DNA from: Bacteroidales bacterium UBA3856
GTDB taxonomy: Bacteria > Bacteroidota > Bacteroidia > Bacteroidales > UBA932
DNA length: 13,401 bases
Direction of reading: 5' to 3'
NCBI GenBank assembly: GCA_002392525.1
Contig: DGHE01000215.1
Span: 1-13,401 of the forward strand
Below are positions 7,239 through 13,401 of the stretch, in pieces (the first letter of the stretch is position 1; each line of letters starts with the position of its first letter). The notes under the pieces were generated by a model, which had not been told where the DNA came from, searched no databases, and saw nothing but the letters and a program-made list of their open reading frames with translations. The position numbers were made by a program, and so were the translations under genes.

Positions 7239-9336
7239 AAAGTCTGGAAACCTTAGCCACGTGCTTGAGGGCACGGATCTGGGAAACCACTTTGTCCAGC
7301 TCCAGGTTGGAAGGCACCGAAATCTTGAGGGAAATCTCCCAGGTGCCGCTGCGGGTGTTTTCCGTAACAGTGAAGCTGCGGATGCTGGCCTTGAACTGGC
7401 CCACCGTCTCCAGGATGCGGCCGCTGGCGCTTTCTTCATCGGCAATGATTTTGAGACCTACCTGGAAACTGCCGCTGGAGGGGGTATCGGCCCATTTTAC
7501 CTTCTGGATGCGGTAGGGATACATCTCCAGCAGACGGGCGGCGTTGGGGCAGGTGATACGGTGGATCTTGATGCCTTCCTCGCGCGTGACAAAGCCAAAG
7601 ACGTCGTCTCCGAAGACGGGGTTGCAGCACTTGGCCATCTTGTAGTCTATTCCCTTGACGTTCTTGGCATTGAGTACCAGGATGTCGTCTTTGCTCTCGT
7701 AGTGGCGCTGGTTTTTGGCCGATGCCTGCACGGCCTCTGCGGCTTCCACGGATGCGGCATGACGCGCTTCTTCACCCAGAATGAAATCCTTGATGGTGTT
7801 TACGTCCAGGGCGCCCGAGCCGATGGCGGCATAGAAGCCCGTGAGTCCCGGATAATTGTATTTTTTGCGGAACTCGGTGCGCATTTCGTCGGGGAACTCC
7901 AGCTTCCAGTTTTTAAGGCGGCGTTCCAGAAGCTCTTTGCCGTCCACGGCGCTGTTCTGTTCCTGGGCGGCAAGTGCCTGCTTCACCTTGGAACGGGCTT
8001 TGGCCGACACCACCCAGTTCATCCAGTCCTGCGTAGGGTGCTGGTTCTTGGAGGTGAGGATTTCCACCACATCTCCGGTAGCGAGCTTTTCCTTGATGGA
8101 AACGGCCTTTCCGTTCACCTTCGCGCCCACGCAGTGCGAGCCGATGTTGGTGTGGATGCCGAAGGCGAAGTCCAGCACGGTGGAATCGGCCGTAAGGATG
8201 CGTAGCTCGCCGGTAGGGGTGAATACGAAGATTTCCTTCGAGGGCGGCTGCGGCAGGTCTTCCTTGTTCTCGTCCGGGTGCTCCAGGGCGTAGCGGACGC
8301 TCTTAAGCCAGTTGTCCAGCGTCTCCTGCCGTTTGATGCCCTTGTAGGACCAGTGCGAGGCAAAGCCGTTCTCCGCGATGTCGTCCATGCGCTTGGTGCG
8401 GATTTGCACCTCGATGTAGGCGCCGGCCTTGTTCTTGACCGTAATGTGCAGGCTCTCGTAGCCGTTGGGCTTGGGGTTGCTCACCCAGTCCCGAAGGCGC
8501 TTGGTGTCCTGCTCATATTCTTCTGTCACAAAGCCGAATACCTTCCAGCAAAGCTCTTTTTCCAGGGCGTGGTCTTCTCCGTCGCAGTCTATGATGAAGC
8601 GCATGGCGAAAACATCAAAAACGCCCTCGAAAGGAACTTTCTGCTTGATCATCTTCTGCCAGATGGAGTAGGCCGCCTTGGTGCGGACCTTCATCTTATA
8701 GTGGATGCCGGCCGCATCCAGTTTTCCCTTGAGCGGGCCGATGAACTCTTCCATCAGCCTTTCGCGGTCCTTTTCTCCGGCTTTAAGCTTGTTGGTGATG
8801 AGCCGGTACTGCTCGGGCTCGGCGTATTTGAGATAGATGTCCTCCATCTCCCGTTTCATGTTGTACAGGCCCAGCTGGTGGGCCAGCGGGATGTACAGCA
8901 TGAGCGTTTCCAGAATCTTCCTCTCCCGGCTGGCCTTCGGGAACATCTTGAGGCTTCTCATCACCTCCAGGCGGTCGGCCAGCTTGAGGACGGTCACGCG
9001 CGGATCACGGGAGTACTGGATGATGAGTTTCTTGTAGTTCTCGGCCTCCAGGCGCGTGTCCTTGGGCTTGATGGTGGAAATCTTGTTGAGACCGTCCACC
9101 AGCGTGCAGATGGCCGCGCCCCAATCGGCCTCCTTTACCTCCATGCCGCCCATCCGGCTGGCCTCATGCAGGTACACGGCGGCGATGCATTCTTCCGGCA
9201 GGCCGATTTCATCGGCCACGATGGCGGCGACGGCATCCGGGTGCACGATGAACGGGGTTCCGTCGTGGCGGGTTATGTCCTTGAGGGCTCCGGCGGCTGC
9301 GGCGCGGGCTTTCTCGATGAGGGGCGTTGTGGTCAT
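7237..9336 (-). CDS. relA: RelA/SpoT-homologue (p)ppGpp synthetase with degenerate hydrolase domain
   Basis: A long RSH stringent-response protein, 699 residues from the ATG at 9336, which lies 1 nt after the mltG stop. Domains: N-terminal HD-type domain about 20-165; synthetase about 210-335 with the GTP-binding R218-x-K220 block, Asp241 in FDVFAMRF, NGYESLH at 291-297 and catalytic Glu309 in EVQIRT; TGS about 367-430; a helical region; a zinc-finger-like CC site at 570-571 with His592 and Cys596; and an ACT domain about 625-699. The synthetase residues are intact. The hydrolase is not: the usual LHDxxED reads LHEASRM (Asp to Glu58, Glu-Asp to Arg61-Met62), and LADRLHNMR reads LADRLEVMR (Asn to Val125), although His32, His57 and Asp121 remain. 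By known RSH chemistry this should make but not degrade (p)ppGpp, so a second RSH protein with hydrolase activity is expected elsewhere in the genome. The ATG at 9423 is rejected because it lies inside mltG. Confidence 0.93.
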   Translation of the reverse strand: MTTTPLIEKARAAAAGALKDITRHDGTPFIVHPDAVAAIVADEIGLPEECIAAVYLHEASRMGGMEVKEADWGAAICTLVDGLNKISTIKPKDTRLEAENYKKLIIQYSRDPRVTVLKLADRLEVMRSLKMFPKASRERKILETLMLYIPLAHQLGLYNMKREMEDIYLKYAEPEQYRLITNKLKAGEKDRERLMEEFIGPLKGKLDAAGIHYKMKVRTKAAYSIWQKMIKQKVPFEGVFDVFAMRFIIDCDGEDHALEKELCWKVFGFVTEEYEQDTKRLRDWVSNPKPNGYESLHITVKNKAGAYIEVQIRTKRMDDIAENGFASHWSYKGIKRQETLDNWLKSVRYALEHPDENKEDLPQPPSKEIFVFTPTGELRILTADSTVLDFAFGIHTNIGSHCVGAKVNGKAVSIKEKLATGDVVEILTSKNQHPTQDWMNWVVSAKARSKVKQALAAQEQNSAVDGKELLERRLKNWKLEFPDEMRTEFRKKYNYPGLTGFYAAIGSGALDVNTIKDFILGEEARHAASVEAAEAVQASAKNQRHYESKDDILVLNAKNVKGIDYKMAKCCNPVFGDDVFGFVTREEGIKIHRITCPNAARLLEMYPYRIQKVKWADTPSSGSFQVGLKIIADEESASGRILETVGQFKASIRSFTVTENTRSGTWEISLKISVPSNLELDKVVSQIRALKHVAKVSRL

Positions 9337-9337
9337 G

Positions 9338-10363
9338 TTACTGGGCTTTTGCTCTTTGGCGAGCAGTAAGGGCCTTCTGGAAGGCGCGTGCGTTGGCCAG
9401 GTGTTCGGTATAGGTGGCGGCAAAACGGTGGCTGCCGTTGAAGGAGGGATCGGCGCAGAAGAAGATGTAGTTATGGCTCTCCGGGTGCAGCACGGCTTCC
9501 AGGCAGCTCTTGGGCGGGCATGAGATGGGGCCCGGAGGGAGGCCGTAGTACTTGTAGGTATTGTAGGGAGAGTCTACGGCGAGGTGCGACTTGAGGATGC
9601 GCCGGGGCTCGTAGTCAAAGCAGAACGCTATGGTAGGGTCGGCCTGGAGCTTCATGCCGGTGCGCAGGCGGTTGAGATATACGCCGGCGATGGTGGGCTG
9701 CTCGGGTACGTAGCGGGTTTCTCCGTCCACGATGGAAGCCAGGGTAGAGACTTCCTGCGGGGTCATGCCCTGGGCATGGGCGGCATCCACCCTCTCGGGC
9801 GTCCACCAGGCGTCCCGTTCTTTGGCAAAACGGTCAAAGATGTCGCGCACGGAAGCGGTCCACATCATCTGGTAGGTGTCGGGGATGACCATGGTGAATA
9901 CCTGTTTGTAGTCTACGCCGTAGTTTTTGAGAGAATCCCTGGAGTAGATGAAGGAAGCTATCTCTGCGGAATCGGCCAGCATCTGGGCACCAATCTTGCG
10001 CGCCAGCACGCCCGGAGTGCGGATAGCGCCGGAAAGCGTCAGGTTCACGGGCGTCTGCCAGCCCTTGTGGAGCATGCGCGTGACATATACGCTGGTGCAG
10101 GTGGAGTCTATGCGGTAGTGGCCCACTTCAAGGGTTTCCACGTCCTTGAATACGCGGCGCAGGCTGGCGGGCTTACGGACTTGTCCGCTTGCGATGATGC
10201 TGTCGCAAACGGTCTCTGGCTCCATCCAGGGGTAGACATACACGTCAAGAGTCCCCTCAAAATTGGGCGATTTGTGGTCGTACCAGTACCGATAGGCTTT
10301 GACGCCGGCAAACAGGCCGATGACCAGGGCGGCAGCAATGCAGATCCAGATCCACTTTTTCAT
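9338..10363 (-). CDS. mltG: Endolytic murein transglycosylase MltG (YceG family)
   Basis: An inner-membrane-anchored lytic transglycosylase that cuts nascent peptidoglycan strands and so limits glycan length. It has 341 residues, close to the family length. A single N-terminal membrane segment lies at about 4-22 (WIWICIAAALVIGLFAGV), followed by a periplasmic LysM-like part and the catalytic YceG domain. Recognised blocks are ASIVDGET at 209-216, AGVYLNRLRTGMKLQADPT at 226-244, DSPYNTY at 264-270, GLPPGPI at 274-280, HPESHNYIFF at 293-302 and the closing FAATYTEH. The family signature is usually ASIVEKET; here the first Glu is Asp213 while Glu215 is kept. It starts 3 nt after the glucosaminidase stop and ends 1 nt before relA, so the three genes are almost certainly one transcript with coupled translation. 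Confidence 0.94.
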   Translation of the reverse strand: MKKWIWICIAAALVIGLFAGVKAYRYWYDHKSPNFEGTLDVYVYPWMEPETVCDSIIASGQVRKPASLRRVFKDVETLEVGHYRIDSTCTSVYVTRMLHKGWQTPVNLTLSGAIRTPGVLARKIGAQMLADSAEIASFIYSRDSLKNYGVDYKQVFTMVIPDTYQMMWTASVRDIFDRFAKERDAWWTPERVDAAHAQGMTPQEVSTLASIVDGETRYVPEQPTIAGVYLNRLRTGMKLQADPTIAFCFDYEPRRILKSHLAVDSPYNTYKYYGLPPGPISCPPKSCLEAVLHPESHNYIFFCADPSFNGSHRFAATYTEHLANARAFQKALTARQRAKAQ

Positions 10364-10366
10364 AGG

Positions 10367-11329
10367 CTATCGAAGTTTCAGTTCATCGAGGTGGTGAAGC
10401 GTTACCGGCTCCTTGAGGCCGTTGAGCTTGCGGATGGCCTTCTCCTTTACGGCAAAGCGCTGGCAAATGGCGTGGAAGTCTTCTCCGTCCTCTTCTACGA
10501 TGTATTTCTCCAGGCCTTCCTGGGCCTTGTTTTTCTTGGCTGCGAGGTACACGATGGTACCGGGCCGGAGTTCGGGGTTGCCTTTGAGGTCGTTATAGCG
10601 CAGAATCTCGCGTTTGAAAAGGTGATACTCTTTTGCGATGGATGCGTAGGTCTCTCCCTCCATGGCATACACGAAAGGAACTCCGTTCAAGGAGTAGAGC
10701 TTGCGGTCCAGGCTGAAGGAGAATTCCTCCGAGACGGGGACGGATACGGCCGTGTTGGTGCGGATGATCACCGGCTCTTCAATCTTGTGAGGAGGTGCCG
10801 GCATGGCGGCAGCTTCCTGCGGCGTCATGGTGTCATAGCGGGAGAGGTCATAGTCCTCAATGTATTTGATGAGTTTGGCGGGATACTTGGGGTCTGTCGC
10901 ATAACCGGCCTTCTTGAGGCCGTAAGCCCAGCCCTTGTAGTCTGTAGTTTCCAGGTCAAAGAGGAACTTGTAGCGGTCCCGGTAGCGGAGGAAGTCCGAG
11001 TGGTCCCGGAAGCTTTCTTCGGGAGAGTCATACACGCGGAAGCATTCTCCCCGGGCATCGTCGTCATGGTACATGGTCTTCCCCTTCCAGCCCACATGGC
11101 ACTTGATGCCAAAGTGGTTGTTCCCTTCCTTTGCCAGGCGGGAGAGGCCGGAGCCGGACTCCAGAAGCCCCTGTGCCAGCGTGATACTGGCGGGTACACC
11201 GCTCCGGTGCATCTCCTCTACGGCGAGGGAAGCATAGCGTTTGATATATCGTTCCTGGGGCGTATCGTCCCCCGCTGCCCATGCGAGCAGCCCAAGCAAA
11301 AAAATAGCGGCTACAAGAATTTTCTTCAT
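10367..11329 (-). CDS. Secreted glucosaminidase (GH73-like) with C-terminal LysM-like repeats
   Basis: A peptidoglycan hydrolase predicted to cleave the glycan backbone at N-acetylglucosamine. It has 320 residues. A signal peptide spans about 1-19 (MKKILVAAIFLLGLLAWAA). The catalytic domain is about 24-165, with the FlgJ/GH73-type signature ITLAQGLLESGSGLSRLA, where Glu57 is the likely general acid, then NNHFGIKC at 70-77, YDSPEESFRDHSDFL at 100-114 and GLKKAGYATDPKYPAKL. After a Pro-rich spacer (about 170-200) come two LysM-like wall-binding repeats, about 219-263 (GETYASIAKEYHLFKREILR, then PGTIVYL) and about 275-319 (EDGEDFHAICQRFAVKEKAI). It heads the operon with mltG and relA. No good TAnnTTTG promoter is visible upstream; the best partial match, CAGTTTTG at 11362-11355, has no -33 element at proper spacing. 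Confidence 0.9.
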   Translation of the reverse strand: MKKILVAAIFLLGLLAWAAGDDTPQERYIKRYASLAVEEMHRSGVPASITLAQGLLESGSGLSRLAKEGNNHFGIKCHVGWKGKTMYHDDDARGECFRVYDSPEESFRDHSDFLRYRDRYKFLFDLETTDYKGWAYGLKKAGYATDPKYPAKLIKYIEDYDLSRYDTMTPQEAAAMPAPPHKIEEPVIIRTNTAVSVPVSEEFSFSLDRKLYSLNGVPFVYAMEGETYASIAKEYHLFKREILRYNDLKGNPELRPGTIVYLAAKKNKAQEGLEKYIVEEDGEDFHAICQRFAVKEKAIRKLNGLKEPVTLHHLDELKLR

Positions 11330-11377
11330 AGCCGCTAAGTTACGAAAAATTCTTCAAAACTGGATTCTATCTACAAT

Positions 11378-11428
11378 GCCGCGTTGACGCAAAAACGCCA
11401 TTCTGTGCGTTCTGTGTGTCAACGCGGC
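11378..11428. repeat. 51-bp palindromic repeat, copy A
   Basis: The 11-bp terminal inverted repeats GCCGCGTTGAC (11378-11388) and GTCAACGCGGC (11418-11428) match perfectly and flank a 29-nt interior that begins GCAAAA and ends TTCTGTGT. A second copy of the same length begins 82 bp downstream. The interior GCAAAAACGCC (11389-11399) can also pair with GGCGTTTTTGC at 11448-11458 in the spacer between copies. It lies 49 bp upstream of the glucosaminidase start, downstream of rnz. Confidence 0.75.
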
Positions 11429-11459
11429 AAGGTTTTTGGGCAAAACGGGCGTTTTTGCT

Positions 11460-11510
11460 GCCGCGTTGACGCAAAATCGGCCTCTGGCGCATTCTGTGTG
11501 TCGACGCGGC
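11460..11510. repeat. 51-bp palindromic repeat, copy B
   Basis: Same design and orientation as copy A: left arm GCCGCGTTGAC (11460-11470) identical, right arm GTCGACGCGGC (11500-11510) with one change, interior 29 nt with about 21 positions the same as copy A. Both ends (GCAAAA and TTCTGTGT) are conserved and the middle is variable. It begins 6 bp beyond the rnz stop codon, so it may also act as a 3' stem for the rpsA-rnz transcript, but no U-tract follows. It resembles REP-type palindromes; the family is not recognised. Confidence 0.75.
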
Positions 11511-11516
11511 CAGGAA

Positions 11517-12443
11517 CTAGATATCGTAGTCCTCCCCGTCCGACGTGGCGTAGGTTTCCGGGAAGATGGCGCGGCATTCGGCCTCGTAGGGGCGGATGTC
11601 GGTGTTGCGGGAGGAATAGTGGCCGATGAGAAGCTTGGCGGCACCGGCAGCAAGGGCTACCTGCGCGGCCTGTGCGGTGGTGGAGTGGTGGCGAAGCGCA
11701 CCTTGGTCGGCCAGATCATGAAGGTACGTTGCCTCGTGATAGATAACGGTAGTGCCTTTGAGCCAATCGGCCTCCTCCGGAAAGGGAGCGGTGTCGGTGA
11801 CGTAGGCGTAGCTGCGGGGGACAAAGGGCTTGTAGGCGGCTTCGGAGACCGGGATGGAGCTGCCATCGGCCCGGAGGACATCCTCCCCGCGCTTGAGGGT
11901 GCCGATCTCCGTGAGGGTGAGGCCGAACTCTTCGATGGCCTCCTTGTACACGTTGAAGGGCGGTTCTTTTTCCTCGAAGCGGAAACCGAAGGTCTCGATG
12001 CCGTGGTTCAGCGGGAACGCCTCAACGCGGAGGCTTTTGGTTTCCAGGATGGTCTCCGGCTCCTTCATCTTCAGGGGCGTGTAACGGATTTCGAAGCCGA
12101 TGCCGTCTCCGTAGTAGCTGAGGAAGAACTTGAGGATGGGACCGAAATTCGCGGGGGCGAAGATGTTGAGGGGCACCTGCCGGCCTTTCATGCCCAGGGT
12201 GGAGAGCAGGCCGAAGATCCCGAAGACGTGATCCCCGTGAATATGGGTGAGGAAAAGGGAATCCAGCTTCATCATGGGTACCTTGTGGGCTACCATGGCG
12301 TACTGGGTTCCTTCTCCACAGTCCAAAAGGAATAAGCGCCCGTGCACTTGGAGTGCCTGGGCGCTTTGATTCCGGCCCCTTACGGGCATGGCCGAAGCCG
12401 TGCCCAATAAGGTGACCTTAAATATATGGGGTGAATTACTCAC
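11517..12443 (-). CDS. rnz: Ribonuclease Z (tRNA 3'-processing endonuclease)
   Basis: A zinc-dependent beta-lactamase-fold endonuclease that trims the 3' end of tRNA precursors. With GTG at 12443 as start it has 308 residues, the usual length of the short RNase Z form. Seen: VTLLGTAS near the N-terminus; the metal motif THIHGDH (His67, His69, Asp71, His72); the further ligand-type residues His147 (LNHG), Asp217 (YVTDTAPF) and His275 (LLIGHYSSR); HEATYLHD; and HHSTTAQAAQVALAAGA. The start is uncertain. The only in-frame upstream ATG (12488) lies in rpsA and would add a Pro/Ser/Arg-rich tail that is a shadow of that gene. The GTG overlaps the rpsA stop by 8 nt and suits coupled translation. A rare ATA or ATT start slightly later cannot be excluded. 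Confidence 0.92.
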   Translation of the reverse strand: MSNSPHIFKVTLLGTASAMPVRGRNQSAQALQVHGRLFLLDCGEGTQYAMVAHKVPMMKLDSLFLTHIHGDHVFGIFGLLSTLGMKGRQVPLNIFAPANFGPILKFFLSYYGDGIGFEIRYTPLKMKEPETILETKSLRVEAFPLNHGIETFGFRFEEKEPPFNVYKEAIEEFGLTLTEIGTLKRGEDVLRADGSSIPVSEAAYKPFVPRSYAYVTDTAPFPEEADWLKGTTVIYHEATYLHDLADQGALRHHSTTAQAAQVALAAGAAKLLIGHYSSRNTDIRPYEAECRAIFPETYATSDGEDYDI

Positions 12444-13401
12444 CCTTCTCGAGCTGCTCCTTGAGGGCGGCCAGGGCGGAGATGTCACCGAGGGTGGTCT
12501 TCTCTACATTGCTCTGGACCTTCTTGATGGCCTTCTTGGTGCCTTCGGCCTCGGCGGTTTCCTTGGCCGCCTTGGCTTCCTGGTAGGTGCGGACGTGGGA
12601 CACGCGGATGGTGCGGGTGCTGCGGCGCAGATCCACAACCTTCACGGGCAGGGTTTCACCGACGATGGGGGCCTTGCCGTCTTCCTTGGTGAGTTCGCGG
12701 TTGAAGGCGCTTACCTCAGTGCCGTCGGCCAGGGTGAGGGTGGTGTTCTTGTCACCGATCACGCTCACGGTAGCGTCAACGACAGTGCCTACAGGATACT
12801 TGGCCTCGAGCTCATCCCAAGGGTTGGGGGTGAGCTGCTTGTGACCCAGGGACAGCTTGTGGCTGTTCTCGTCGAAGTCCAGGATGACAACGTCAATCAC
12901 GTCACCGCTCTGAACCATCTCGGCGGGATGCTTGATCTTGTTCCAGGAGAGGTCGGAGATGTGGATGAGACCCTCTACGCCGTCCTCAAGCTCTGCGAAT
13001 ACACCGAAGTTGGTGATGTTGCGGACGGTAGCCTTGTGCTGGGAGCCCACGGGATACTTGTCGCGGATGCTCTCCCAGGGGTTGGAAGTGAGCTGCTTGA
13101 TACCGAGGGACATCTTGCGGGCCTCGCGGTCCAGGGTGAGGATGACGGCCTCTACCTCGTCTCCCATCTTCAGGAATTCCTGAGCGCTGTGCAGACGGGG
13201 GCTCCAGCTCATTTCGCTCACGTGTACGAGACCTTCCACGCCGGGCTCAACCTCTACGAAGGCGCCGTAGTCGGCCACGGCCACTACCTTACCCTTCACG
13301 GTGTCACCCACCTTGAGGTCAGGGGACAGGGCCTCCCACGGGTGAGGAGTGAGCTGCTTGAGACCGAGGGCGATGCGCTTCTGCTGCTCGTTGAAGTCGA
13401 G
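12436..13401 (-). CDS. rpsA: 30S ribosomal protein S1, C-terminal part (start outside window)
   Basis: An RNA-binding protein that helps load mRNA onto the 30S subunit. The frame is open to the right edge and 321 residues are visible. They comprise the tail of one S1 domain (ALGLKQLTPHPWEAL), two complete S1 domains at about 31-100 and 118-187 of the visible part, and a degenerate third at about 204-267. The complete domains carry the RNA-binding surface signatures DYGAFVEVEPGVEGLVHVSE and NFGVFAELEDGVEGLIHISD. Each domain is followed by the phrase LGIKQLT/LGHKQLT-xNPW, typical of S1. The degenerate domain lacks GAFVEL and LIHIS and is followed by a charged Lys/Glu/Ala tail ending TLGDISALAALKEQLEKGE. 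The stop TAA lies inside the start region of rnz. Codon choice is strongly biased, as expected for a highly expressed gene. Confidence 0.95.
   Translation of the reverse strand, partial: LDFNEQQKRIALGLKQLTPHPWEALSPDLKVGDTVKGKVVAVADYGAFVEVEPGVEGLVHVSEMSWSPRLHSAQEFLKMGDEVEAVILTLDREARKMSLGIKQLTSNPWESIRDKYPVGSQHKATVRNITNFGVFAELEDGVEGLIHISDLSWNKIKHPAEMVQSGDVIDVVILDFDENSHKLSLGHKQLTPNPWDELEAKYPVGTVVDATVSVIGDKNTTLTLADGTEVSAFNRELTKEDGKAPIVGETLPVKVVDLRRSTRTIRVSHVRTYQEAKAAKETAEAEGTKKAIKKVQSNVEKTTLGDISALAALKEQLEKGE

Noticed and set aside
4848..7445. Very long minus-strand open frame (865 codons) opposite uvrB and into relA
   Set aside because: It lies antisense to an unmistakable uvrB, crosses the intergenic palindrome and has His/Gly/Val-rich sequence with no family motif. 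It is a by-product of GC-biased codons.
8278..9369. Plus-strand open frames (also 7165-8205) opposite relA
   Set aside because: They are antisense shadows of the RSH coding sequence with no domain evidence.
9337..9423. Upstream extension of relA to an ATG at 9423
   Set aside because: The added residues overlap mltG, are Pro/Arg-rich and match no RSH N-terminus.
9584..11338. Plus-strand open frame of 584 codons opposite mltG and the glucosaminidase gene
   Set aside because: It mirrors two well-identified genes in a complementary frame and shows no recognisable domain or start signal.
11378..11510. CRISPR-like array in the repeat pair
   Set aside because: There are only two copies, each an internally variable palindrome, with a 31-bp spacer that is itself partly complementary to the repeat, and no cas genes nearby.

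Overview
The window is a GC-rich stretch of chromosome from a member of the Bacteroidota, most likely order Bacteroidales. The evidence is: promoters of the TTTG ... TAnnTTTG type; leaders with no clear Shine-Dalgarno; OmpA-like proteins with an N-terminal barrel and a coiled-coil linker; an agmatine deiminase / N-carbamoylputrescine amidase pair; and a long ribosomal protein S1 with Bacteroidota-style repeats. I cannot name a genus from sequence alone. The contents are mainly housekeeping genes, and I see no transposase, integrase, phage gene, CRISPR array, tRNA or rRNA.

Layout. (1) 1-1441, plus strand: the 3' half of N-carbamoylputrescine amidase (aguB), then agmatine deiminase (aguA), joined by an ATGA overlap. 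Together they convert agmatine to putrescine. (2) 1438-4655, minus strand: three paralogous outer-membrane proteins in tandem. Two are full OmpA-type proteins (signal peptide, barrel, coiled coil, OmpA C-domain), each with its own promoter and hairpin terminator. The third is a barrel only; it has no visible promoter and its stop codon interlocks with that of aguA. (3) 4815-7013, plus strand: uvrB, divergent from the OmpA genes, with a very short leader and a longer than usual linker before the UVR motif. (4) 7014-7236: a gap between converging genes holding an 88-nt nested palindrome and a small relA terminator. (5) 7237-11329, minus strand: a tight operon transcribed in the order glucosaminidase with LysM-like repeats, mltG, then an RSH-family (p)ppGpp synthetase with a degenerate hydrolase domain; the gaps are 3 and 1 nt. 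(6) 11330-11516: an intergenic region with two copies of a 51-bp palindromic repeat. (7) 11517-13401, minus strand: RNase Z overlapping the 3' end of ribosomal protein S1, which runs off the window.

The most noteworthy points are a hydrolase-dead RSH enzyme co-transcribed with two peptidoglycan-cleaving enzymes, the tandem barrel family with one member cut exactly at the barrel end, and two unexplained intergenic palindromic structures. I did not find evidence for a wholly new multi-gene system.
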